NCBI RefSeq assembly: GCF_019052655.1 | Contig: NZ_JAHQVB010000069.1 | Span: 1-9,663, forward strand | Length of the DNA stretch: 9,663 bases | From: Holdemanella porci | GTDB taxonomy: Bacteria; Bacillota_I; Bacilli_A; Erysipelotrichales; Erysipelotrichaceae | Direction of reading: 5' to 3' | In this document: positions 1-5,510 of the stretch, in pieces | Numbering within the stretch: the stretch's first letter is position 1 | How the letters are laid out: every line of letters begins with the position of its first letter | The notes under the pieces: model-generated | The model's database searches: none | What the model was told of the DNA's origin: nothing | What the model saw: the letters and a program-made list of their open reading frames with translations, nothing else | Translations under genes and position numbers: made by a program

Positions 1-62
1 TATAGCACTGCCTGTAATAATTTGTCACTTACCACCCATTTGCAAAAGAGGAGCTTTTTCAT
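1..62 (-). CDS. 5' end of an unidentified minus-strand gene (partial)
   Basis: Reading leftward from an ATG at 60-62, the frame stays open to the window edge and gives about 20 residues beginning MKKLLFCKWVVSDKLLQAVL. The start is supported by an AGGAGA ribosome binding site (plus-strand TCTCCT at 68-73) five bases upstream of the ATG. The gene diverges from the SulP transporter gene, and the two would share the AT-rich region 75-160. The visible residues do not match a family I recognise, so I give no function. A chance ATG with a good Shine-Dalgarno is possible because only 62 bases are visible. Confidence 0.45.
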   Translation of the reverse strand, partial: MKKLLFCKWVVSDKLLQAVL

Positions 63-93
63 ATTATTCTCCTGAAATTTAGTGTTATATGTA

Positions 94-116
94 TAGTATA
101 TCAAATACTAGTATAT
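94..116. repeat. TAGTATAT direct repeat and palindrome in divergent promoter region
   Basis: TAGTATAT occurs at 94-101 and again at 109-116, a 15-base period. The second copy overlaps the 10-base perfect palindrome ATACTAGTAT (105-114). It lies between the divergent minus-strand start at 62 and the SulP promoter, so it may be a regulator site. On the minus strand each copy contains TATACT, so the repeats could instead be -10 elements of the divergent gene. In such AT-rich DNA chance is also possible. Confidence 0.35.
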
Positions 117-142
117 AAAATTCCTTAAAAATACTTAAATTA

Positions 143-151
143 TGGTATACT
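143..151 (+). promoter_or_regulatory. Extended -10 promoter of the SulP gene
   Basis: TGG followed by TATACT (146-151) forms an extended -10 element (TGnTATACT). No good -35 hexamer lies at 17 bases spacing, which fits an extended -10 promoter. Transcription would start near 158, leaving a short leader with the AGAGGG ribosome binding site about 10 bases before the ATG at 186. Confidence 0.55.
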
Positions 152-185
152 TTAAAGGTTGTTAAAAAGAGAGGGATATTAACAA

Positions 186-1871
186 ATGAATTCACTAAAA
201 CCGATGTTACTTTCATCACTTAAAAGCTATGATAAGTCTCAGTTTTTCAAAGATGTGACAGCTGGAATTATCGTCGCTATTATCGCATTACCATTATCGA
301 TTGCATTAGCACTTGCTTCTGGCGTTGGACCGGAAGCCGGTATATTTACTGCAATTGTGGCAGGTTTTGTCATTTCAGCACTAGGCGGAAGCAGTGTACA
401 AATTGCAGGACCGACTGCTGCATTTGCGACGATTGTTGCTGGAATTGTAGCGCATGATGGAATGGATGGCCTTGTCGTTGCCACAATTCTTGCAGGTGTT
501 TTTTTGATTTTGATGGGTCTATGTCATTTTGGAAGTCTAATCAAGTTTATTCCATTTACTATTACGACAGGTTTTACTTCGGGTATTGCCGTTACGATTG
601 TGATTGGACAATTAAAAGATTTTTTTGGATTAACTTATCCAACGGGAGTAAAGCCTATTGAGACGGTTGAAAAATTTGAGACTGTAATCCATAATTTTTC
701 TACAATGAATATGGATGCCGTGATTGTAGGTGTGGTATCTTTAGTTATCTTGATTATTGCTCCATATATCTTTAAAAGAATCCCAGGCTCACTTTTAGCC
801 GTTATTGCTGGAATTTTGATGGTTCAATTCTTGCCTTTAAAGGTAAATACAATTGGAAATCTTTATACCATCAGCAATGCATTACCATCTTTACATTTTC
901 CAAGCTTATCATTAAACATGATTCAAAATGCATTACCGAATGCACTAACCATAGCTGTATTAGCGGCCATTGAATCATTACTTTCTTGTGTTGTTGCTGA
1001 TGGCATGATTAATGGAAAACATCGTTCGGATATGGAACTTGTTGCGCAGGGTGCTGGAAATATTGCGTCAGCTTTATTTGGAGGAATTCCTGCCACGGGT
1101 GCTATCGCAAGAACGGCTGCCAATATTAAAAATGGAGGAAAAACACCGATTGCCGGTATGGTGCACTCTATCACATTAGTAATTGTATTGGTTGTTTTAA
1201 TGCCATATGCCGGAATGATTCCGATGCCTACCATTGCAGCAATTTTATTTATCGTCGCATACAATATGTGCCAATGGCGTACCTTTGTGAACTTAGCTAA
1301 AACAGCACCTAAGAGTGATATTATAGTTTTAGTCACTTCATTTGTGCTAACTGTAATTTTTGATTTGGTTGTGGCCATTGAAGTGGGAATGGTACTTGCT
1401 TGTTTATTATTCATTAAACGTATGAGTGAAGAAACAAAAGTCAATGGCTGGACATATGTAGATGAGGATACACTCGATGTTGATGAACACCTTCAAAAGC
1501 TTCCCCTTCAGATTCGTGTCTATGAGATTTCAGGACCCTTGTTCTTTGGAGCGACCAGTGTGATTGAAGAAATTGTGGTAAAAGATTTTACAACATGTCT
1601 AGTTCTTCGTATGCGCAGTGTTCCTTCATTAGATAGTACGGCACTAAACGCATTAAAGGATTTAGTTCAAGTTTGTGAATCCAAAGGAATCACGATTGTA
1701 TTTTCACATGTGAATGATCAACCGATGAAGGTCATGGAAAAGGCAGGCTTTATTGAGCTTGTGGGAGAAGAAAACTTCCAACCAAGTATCAGTGCAGCAC
1801 TAGATCGTGCTGAAGAAATTGTTCATAGTAAACAAGAAAAGACTTTTTCTGCAAAAAAGTCACACGTCTAA
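186..1871 (+). CDS. SulP-family (SLC26) anion transporter with STAS domain
   Basis: This encodes a 561-residue inner-membrane anion carrier or symporter of the SulP/SLC26 family. Residues about 20-410 form the hydrophobic transport domain. GGSSVQIAGPTAAF at 67-80 matches the conserved core of this family (compare the DauA/YchM group), preceded by the typical ALPLSIALALASGVGPEAGIFTA segment around 34-56. Residues about 437-545 form a cytoplasmic STAS domain with the D483-S484-T485 loop, the position that is phosphorylated in anti-sigma antagonists. The length is normal and the domains are complete. Substrate cannot be read from sequence: family members carry sulfate, bicarbonate or dicarboxylates. 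The ATG at 186 is chosen because of GAGAGGGA upstream and the family-like N-terminus. The gene is monocistronic, bounded by its own promoter and a strong terminator. Family assignment is secure; substrate is open. Confidence 0.95.
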   Translation: MNSLKPMLLSSLKSYDKSQFFKDVTAGIIVAIIALPLSIALALASGVGPEAGIFTAIVAGFVISALGGSSVQIAGPTAAFATIVAGIVAHDGMDGLVVATILAGVFLILMGLCHFGSLIKFIPFTITTGFTSGIAVTIVIGQLKDFFGLTYPTGVKPIETVEKFETVIHNFSTMNMDAVIVGVVSLVILIIAPYIFKRIPGSLLAVIAGILMVQFLPLKVNTIGNLYTISNALPSLHFPSLSLNMIQNALPNALTIAVLAAIESLLSCVVADGMINGKHRSDMELVAQGAGNIASALFGGIPATGAIARTAANIKNGGKTPIAGMVHSITLVIVLVVLMPYAGMIPMPTIAAILFIVAYNMCQWRTFVNLAKTAPKSDIIVLVTSFVLTVIFDLVVAIEVGMVLACLLFIKRMSEETKVNGWTYVDEDTLDVDEHLQKLPLQIRVYEISGPLFFGATSVIEEIVVKDFTTCLVLRMRSVPSLDSTALNALKDLVQVCESKGITIVFSHVNDQPMKVMEKAGFIELVGEENFQPSISAALDRAEEIVHSKQEKTFSAKKSHV

Positions 1872-1919
1872 ATGACGTGCCAGGTTCGTTTCCAGTCATC
1901 CGGTAACATTTCAATATTC

Positions 1920-1975
1920 ACTCCATCTTTCTGAATCATTCGGTTTCCCGATTCACTCAGAAAGATGGAGTTTTT
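1920..1975 (+). terminator. Strong intrinsic terminator after the SulP gene
   Basis: ACTCCATCTTTCTGA (1920-1934) pairs perfectly over 15 bp with TCAGAAAGATGGAGT (1957-1971). The loop can fold further (TCGG 1940-1943 with CCGA 1948-1951). A T-rich tail (GTTTTTATT) follows on the plus strand. No T-run follows on the minus strand, so it acts for the SulP transcript only. Confidence 0.93.
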
Positions 1976-2078
1976 ATTGTATGCTTTATTTATAAATACT
2001 TCAGAATTTCATCCATGATCTATGTACCTATCATCCAGTAAGATATCATAAACTTCTAGTTCTGATTATTTATCTCAT

Positions 2079-2240
2079 TTAATCCACAAATCCCATGCCT
2101 CTTCGATTGATGACATAGGCTGCACAATAATGTACACTCAGTCCTTTGATCTTTGTATACTTTTCTTTTCCAATCCTACTCGTATTCTTTGGATCTACTT
2201 TAATAACATCCACTTCATTCATCAAACATTTTCTTTTCAC
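2079..2240 (-). pseudogene. TnpB-like (IS605 OrfB family) transposon nuclease fragment
   Basis: About 53 residues remain, ending at a TAA at 2079-2081. The segment VDPKNTSRIGKEKY followed by GLSVHYCAAYVINRRGMGF resembles the C-terminal part of the IS200/IS605-IS607 TnpB subgroup, whose members carry a comparable P-x-x-TS-x-IG-x-x-KY and GLS-(I/V)-H-x-A-(A/S)-x-VI-x-RR-(G/A)-(L/M)-GF pattern. That is a small piece of a protein normally about 400 residues or longer. The N-terminal domain and most of the RuvC-like nuclease are missing, so it cannot be active. The open frame continues in apparent IS30-derived DNA to an ATG at 2270, which I regard as fortuitous. The call rests on motif recall without a database comparison. 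Confidence 0.7.
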
Positions 2241-2251
2241 TTTTTCTATAC

Positions 2252-2725
2252 CATGAAGAGAAGACTGCAAAGGCTATAGTTGAAGGCATAGACCTTCTCG
2301 AATCAATATTAGGAAAAGATCTATTCAAAAAGGAAGTGGAGGTAATCAAGACAGATAGAAGTACTGAATTCTCAGATGTAGAAGGACTAGAAAAAGACAA
2401 TGATGGCATCAACTCATGTCTTTTACTGCGATGCTATGCAATCATGTCAGAAAGGAAGTCTTGAGAACAACCACAAGGGATAGGTTACATATGCCCTAAA
2501 GAAGCAGGTCTCAAGGAGCTTGGTCTTGATTCACAGCAGAAGGCTAATCTCATGGTATCCCACATCAATTCCCAGCCAAAGGAGAAGCTAAAAGGAAAGT
2601 CACTGCTGGAGATGATGGAGTTCCTAAGTCCAGATTTATATAAGAAATTCATAGAATTTGGAATCAAGAAAATAGAAAATGATGAAATAATTTTAAAACC
2701 ATATTTACTAAAAGAAGATAACTAA
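2252..2725 (+). pseudogene. IS30-family transposase, C-terminal remnant with two frameshifts
   Basis: The remnant begins HEEKTAKAIVEGIDLLESILGKDLF and continues VIKTDRSTEFSD, matching the IS30 block around the second catalytic Asp (normally TDRGTEFSD; the Gly codon is now AGT, Ser). The frame then breaks near 2411, and THVFYCDAMQSCQKGSLENNHKG (2412-2480), including the catalytic Glu region, is read in another frame. A second break near 2480 returns to the first frame: YICPKEAGLKELGLDS and so on, through HINSQPKEKLKGKS, to the TAA at 2723-2725. The first catalytic Asp and the N-terminal helix-turn-helix are gone. The losses fit a 2-base and a 1-base deletion, so the original frame is restored. 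It is a decayed insertion sequence, probably interrupted at its 5' side by the event that placed the TnpB fragment there. Confidence 0.88.
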
Positions 2726-2780
2726 AATCATTCGGAGAATGTATGAAACATGAGATGCAGACTGACAATAGCACATGCAG

Positions 2781-3014
2781 TTAAAGTGGAATTTAGTCTT
2801 ACACCCGAAAAAATGAACGAAATTCCATAGCTTTATTGTTCCCTAAAATACCATGATTTCTGTCATGAAAGTCACACTTCTTGTATACGTATGATTAAGT
2901 TCCATTCTTAAAACCAAAAGAATATCAGACTTAATATCCGATATTCTTATGAAAATATAATTCTGAACGAGTAAATTCCAAAATTTTTTTGTTCCGTTTT
3001 AAAGTGGAATTTAA
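2781..3014. repeat. Degenerate IS-end-like repeats downstream of the IS30 remnant
   Basis: The 15-mer TTAAAGTGGAATTTA is exactly repeated at 2781-2795 and 2999-3013. A degenerate inverted copy, TTAAGTTCCATTCTTAA, lies at 2895-2911, and AAATTCCA cores occur at 2973-2980 and 2820-2826 (partial). A second module, GAACGA...AATTCCA...TTGTTCC, occurs at about 2815-2843 and 2965-2995. The first copy sits 55 bases after the transposase stop, where an IS30 terminal repeat is expected. The rest may be the end of a second, older copy. The stretch 2726-3030 holds no gene I can support. Confidence 0.5.
2918..2948 (-). terminator. Probable terminator of the GntR/ABC operon
   Basis: AAGAATATC (2918-2926) pairs perfectly with GATATTCTT (2940-2948) around a 13-base loop. 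Read on the minus strand the stem is followed by TTGGTTTTAAG, a weak T-rich tail. It lies about 83 bases beyond the permease stop, inside the IS debris. The stem is AT-rich, so efficiency is doubtful. Confidence 0.45.
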
Positions 3015-3030
3015 CTTTTCACTTTAGCTT

Positions 3031-3687
3031 TTAAAATTCTTTTTTGTTCATAATTGACAAACTGATTTTCATTGAAACCAATAACATCAATAAAGCGATA
3101 ATAATTGCAATAGCGATAAGAACTCCCATGCTTACAGTTGGCAAATTATCTAGCAGACTAACTAAATCAATATTGAAAATGGCTTCTGCTCCTTTCACGA
3201 TAACGAGAGTGATTACTTCCAGACCGCCCAATACACCAATCATAGCAATTCTTCCTTTATCTCCACCGAATTTTAGCCGAAAAGGAAGCATGATTGCTTG
3301 AACGACAATCATAATAGGTAAAATCATCAATGAACTCTGTACTAAATCTGTAATAGGTAATGTATCTTTCAATACAGTTGTAATTATTCCTAAAATAGTT
3401 GCCAAAACCCAAGCAATACATCCCAATAATAGACCAAGAAAGTATTTTTCACTCACATAATGATTACGTGTAATAGGTAATGTAAACAGAAACGCATTTC
3501 CATTATCAAAATCATCATAACTGATAGTGCTTACTGTAAAAAGTGATACAGTGAAACTCAGAAAACCTAATGGGAATATCACATCATCAGTAAATATCAT
3601 CATTCCGATTACAATCGCCAAAATGAGCAACAGAAAATTTTTCTGTGACATCATCAATTTCAAATCTTTTACGAATAAGCCTTTCAT
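3031..3687 (-). CDS. ABC-2 type permease subunit
   Basis: This is a 218-residue membrane protein forming the transmembrane half of an ABC transporter with the ATPase encoded just upstream. About six hydrophobic segments are visible, for example 18-33, 36-55, 83-106, 118-135, 145-165 and 188-208. The block DxxxxGxAFLFTLPITRxxYVxEKY at 59-82 is characteristic of the small ABC-2 permeases of Firmicutes (the ABC2_membrane_5 type). Its ATG (3685-3687) overlaps the ATPase stop by four bases (ATGA), and GGGGGA at plus 3695-3700 (tccccc) is its ribosome binding site. Such pairs export peptides or lipids, or answer envelope stress; the cargo cannot be read here. The gene is complete, and its stop lies next to IS-end-like repeats, so the operon may have lost distal genes. 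Confidence 0.88.
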   Translation of the reverse strand: MKGLFVKDLKLMMSQKNFLLLILAIVIGMMIFTDDVIFPLGFLSFTVSLFTVSTISYDDFDNGNAFLFTLPITRNHYVSEKYFLGLLLGCIAWVLATILGIITTVLKDTLPITDLVQSSLMILPIMIVVQAIMLPFRLKFGGDKGRIAMIGVLGGLEVITLVIVKGAEAIFNIDLVSLLDNLPTVSMGVLIAIAIIIALLMLLVSMKISLSIMNKKEF

Positions 3688-4535
3688 TGTTCTGTCCCCC
3701 TTATCATCATGGTAATAACTTCATCTATTGTACCTTTTTCAATGGCAATTTTAGGATAATTTTCCATATAATACTGTTTCTGATTTGTCAGACAGCTATA
3801 TCCATATGTTTCTTTTTTGGAACGCAATATAAACTGTTTATCCAGCTTGCTGTATTGTTCTGCGTCTACTTTTAATAAAGCATAGTCGCTAAGAAGAACG
3901 TCCGTATCTTCATGCAGAATAATTTTTCCGTCATGTATCATATAAAGGTCGTCACATAGCGACTGCAAATCACTGGATATATGAGAGCTGATTAAAATGG
4001 AGCGTTCTTCATCTTTTTCCAGAAATTCTCTTAACATTTCAAGCAATTCGTCTCTTGCGATTACATCTAAACCTGCTGTCGGTTCGTCCAGTAGCAGCAG
4101 TTTTGCATTGTGTGAAATTGCAACCAGCACTTTTAATTTTACTTTCATTCCTGTTGAAAATTCTTTTATCTGTTTATTCATAGGTAGTTGAAATTTCTGT
4201 GCCTGTTCTATAAATAGTGATTTGTCGAATTTTGAGTACATATTCTGCAATATAGGGATAATATCTTTTATCTTCAGATACCCACTAAAACCAGAATCCG
4301 ACAATACTACACCCAATTCCTCTTTATCTTTTGCTGTGAAGTTTTTTCTGTCCTTTCCAAGTATGGTAATATTTCCGCCATCAGGTGAAATCAAACCTAA
4401 TATCGCCTTAAATGTTGTGCTTTTTCCAGCACCATTTTGTCCAATCAAGCCTGTTACACATCCAGACATAAGCTCTAATGAACAATCAAGAGAAAAATTC
4501 TCATAATGCTTTTTCAAGTGTTCAATTTTTAACAT
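3684..4535 (-). CDS. ABC transporter ATP-binding protein
   Basis: This 283-residue ATPase energises the neighbouring permease. Walker A is GQNGAGKST at 32-40. The signature loop is degenerate, FSTGM at 126-130 instead of LSGGQ. Walker B with the D-loop is LLLLDEPTAGLD at 146-157, with the catalytic Glu at 151. The H-loop His is 185 in LISSHIS. The Q-loop position around 77-80 reads VLSD and lacks the usual Gln, as I recall for related Firmicute exporters of the YtrB/BcrA style. A C-terminal extension of about 70 residues after the nucleotide-binding domain is normal for this group. The start lies three bases after the regulator stop, and its ribosome binding site (GGAGGG) lies within the regulator's last codons, so translation is probably coupled. 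Confidence 0.93.
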   Translation of the reverse strand: MLKIEHLKKHYENFSLDCSLELMSGCVTGLIGQNGAGKSTTFKAILGLISPDGGNITILGKDRKNFTAKDKEELGVVLSDSGFSGYLKIKDIIPILQNMYSKFDKSLFIEQAQKFQLPMNKQIKEFSTGMKVKLKVLVAISHNAKLLLLDEPTAGLDVIARDELLEMLREFLEKDEERSILISSHISSDLQSLCDDLYMIHDGKIILHEDTDVLLSDYALLKVDAEQYSKLDKQFILRSKKETYGYSCLTNQKQYYMENYPKIAIEKGTIDEVITMMIRGTEQ

Positions 4536-4538
4536 ACA

Positions 4539-4910
4539 TCAACCCTCCAATATCAACTCAAATAAACTTTTTATATCTTCATCACTAATACCACATCGTC
4601 TGCCTTTTTGGATAGCCTGCTCCAAATCCGCTTCCAATTCTTTTTTCTGTTCTTCCAAAAGCAGTTCTGTATTTGTAGCCGCTACATAAGTGCCTTTTCC
4701 ATGTACTGTAACCGTAAAACCCTCACTTTCCAAATTGTCGTAAGCTTTTTTTACAGTTAAAGCACTTATTTTTAGTTCCTTAGAAAGTGTACGGACAGAT
4801 GGAAGATTGTCGTTTTCCTTTAGTTCCCCGTTGCGTATGAGCATTTTAATCTGGTCAACAATCTGTTCATATATGGGAACCATTAGGGAAGTGTTGATTA
4901 TAATTTTCAT
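4539..4910 (-). CDS. GntR-family regulator, YtrA subfamily
   Basis: This is a 123-residue transcription factor. Residues about 10-76 form the winged helix: PIYEQIVDQIK at 12-22, LPSVRTLSKEL at 36-46, ISALTVKKAYDNLESEGF at 48-65 (recognition helix), and the wing GKGTYV at 71-76. Only about 47 residues follow, with a coiled-coil-like ELLLEEQKKELEADLEQA stretch for dimerisation. This short C-terminus without a metabolite domain is the mark of the YtrA subfamily, which typically represses its own operon of ABC exporter genes. It is the first gene of the minus-strand operon. Its start is supported by AAGGA eight bases upstream and by the SigA promoter at 4942-4970 with an internal dyad. The effector is unknown; cell-wall-active compounds are a family-based guess. 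Confidence 0.93.
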   Translation of the reverse strand: MKIIINTSLMVPIYEQIVDQIKMLIRNGELKENDNLPSVRTLSKELKISALTVKKAYDNLESEGFTVTVHGKGTYVAATNTELLLEEQKKELEADLEQAIQKGRRCGISDEDIKSLFELILEG

Positions 4911-4941
4911 TCTTTATATCCTTCTTTCTTTTCTTGGAAAC

Positions 4942-4970
4942 AGTATATAACAGTCGCAAACTGTTGTCAA
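4942..4970 (-). promoter_or_regulatory. SigA promoter of the GntR/ABC operon
   Basis: Read on the minus strand, TTGACA (plus 4965-4970) and TATACT (plus 4942-4947) are separated by exactly 17 bases. This is a near-consensus vegetative promoter. Transcription would start near plus 4935, about 25 bases before the regulator ATG. Confidence 0.88.
4949..4965. promoter_or_regulatory. Candidate GntR operator inside the promoter spacer
   Basis: AACAGT (4949-4954) and ACTGTT (4960-4965) form a perfect 6-bp inverted repeat around CGCAA. The dyad fills the spacer and touches the -35 element, so a bound dimer would block RNA polymerase. Autoregulation is the family rule for YtrA-type repressors; the assignment to this regulator is inferred from position. 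Confidence 0.65.
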
Positions 4971-5012
4971 GTGTTATGCGGTGTTTGTTGTAAATTTTCT
5001 TTTTATATTAAA

Positions 5013-5042
5013 AACATGCAAATCAATATAGAAATGCATGTT
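5013..5042 (-). terminator. Terminator downstream of the XRE fragment
   Basis: AACATGCA (5013-5020) pairs perfectly with TGCATGTT (5035-5042) around a 14-base loop. On the minus strand the stem runs into a T-run (GCATGTTTTTAA). It lies about 70 bases beyond the XRE stop and just upstream of the GntR promoter, so it separates the two minus-strand transcripts. Confidence 0.7.
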
Positions 5043-5112
5043 AAAAAATATAGTATTCTATTGTAATTCCTTTAACGAAAGCAGGTGTTTCATGGATTGT
5101 TTCTAATATCCT

Positions 5113-5250
5113 TTAGTTGGGGAAACTCCATTTTTCCCATCGCGAAATGGTTTTATTTGTCACACCTAATTTTTCAGCTAACTGCTCTTGTGTATATCCT
5201 TTTTTCTTTCGATTCATTGCGATAAAGGCTCCTATCTTTTTTGTGTCCAT
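5113..5250 (-). pseudogene. XRE-family helix-turn-helix regulator, truncated after the HTH
   Basis: The remaining product is 45 residues: MDTKKIGAFIAMNRKKKGYTQEQLAEKLGVTNKTISRWE and then KWSFPN and a TAA. The HTH_3 fold (residues about 5-40) is intact and very typical. In intact members the sequence after TISRWE usually runs ENGxxxPD into a fourth and fifth helix and often a C-terminal domain, all absent here. In the same frame after the TAA, 23 further sense codons run to a second stop at 5041-5043, but they do not look like XRE sequence. The ATG at 5248-5250 is chosen because of AAGGAGG (plus-strand cctcctt, 5257-5263); upstream in-frame codons lack such a site. It may be a pseudogene, or a tiny DNA-binding protein still able to bind the repeats at 5305-5346. 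Confidence 0.72.
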
Positions 5251-5304
5251 AATGGGCCTCCTTTCATCTAAAATATTACTATTTTCGCTATACATTGAAC
5301 ATCC

Positions 5305-5346
5305 CACAAATAGCTAACTAGCAGACACAAATAGCGAATTAGCAGA
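5305..5346. repeat. Two contiguous 21-bp direct repeats, operator-like
   Basis: The unit CACAAATAGC-x-AA-y-TAGCAGA occurs twice without a gap, at 5305-5325 (x=T, y=C) and 5326-5346 (x=G, y=T). Each unit contains an imperfect dyad, GCTAACTAGC at 5313-5322 and GCGAATTAGC at 5334-5343, placed on the same helix face two turns apart. A partial inverted copy of the core (TTCGCTAT) lies at 5284-5291. The repeats end six bases before the -35 element of the YitT promoter and lie in the divergent region shared with the XRE fragment, so a regulator site is likely. Confidence 0.72.
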
Positions 5347-5352
5347 TTCTTC

Positions 5353-5381
5353 TTGACTTAAATGATCATGTTCAATACAAT
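5353..5381 (+). promoter_or_regulatory. SigA promoter of the YitT-family gene
   Basis: TTGACT (5353-5358) and TACAAT (5376-5381) are separated by exactly 17 bases. Transcription would start near 5388, giving a leader of about 120 nucleotides before the ATG at 5511. Confidence 0.87.
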
Positions 5382-5430
5382 AGATGGGTGCATTAAAAAT
5401 AACGTTCACTCTTCACCGGATGAGTGGTTA

Positions 5431-5500
5431 AAGCGTCTAGGATCAAATCGTAGGTGCAGTGATTTCACTGTAAGATTTGATCTTAGGCGTTTCTTTTTTT
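5431..5500 (+). terminator. Very strong leader terminator/attenuator before the YitT gene
   Basis: Bases 5431-5449 pair without mismatch with 5474-5492 (19 bp, a few G-U pairs; core GATCAAATC with GATTTGATC). The loop carries a second hairpin, CAGTG (5457-5461) with CACTG (5466-5470). A long T-run (5490-5500, one C) follows and ends directly at the GGAGG ribosome binding site. With its own promoter 50 bases upstream, this is an intrinsic terminator inside a 5' leader, so read-through must be controlled or inefficient. I do not recognise a known riboswitch class in the leader 5388-5430. Confidence 0.85.
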
Positions 5501-5510
5501 GGAGGTGTTT

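Noticed and set aside
923..1444. 173-codon open frame on the minus strand inside the SulP gene
   Set aside because: It is the antisense shadow of a clearly coding SulP frame; low-complexity Ile/Thr/Ala-rich product, no ribosome binding site or family resemblance.
1863..1879. Hairpin CACGTC/GACGTG over the SulP stop codon as a regulatory element
   Set aside because: Only six base pairs without a T-run, and a far stronger terminator follows 40 bases later.
2215..2667. Minus-strand open frames of 60-65 codons over the IS30 remnant
   Set aside because: They are antisense to recognisable IS30 transposase sequence and have no independent support.
3000..3026. Hairpin TAAAGTG...CACTTTA directly after the permease stop as operon terminator
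   Set aside because: A 10-bp stem is possible, but on the minus strand it is followed by an A-rich stretch rather than a T-run; the hairpin at 2918-2948 fits better.
5499..5510. TTG start for the YitT gene, adding four residues (MEVF)
   Set aside because: The TTG overlaps the terminator T-run and the GGAGG that serves the ATG at 5511; the ATG has correct spacing.
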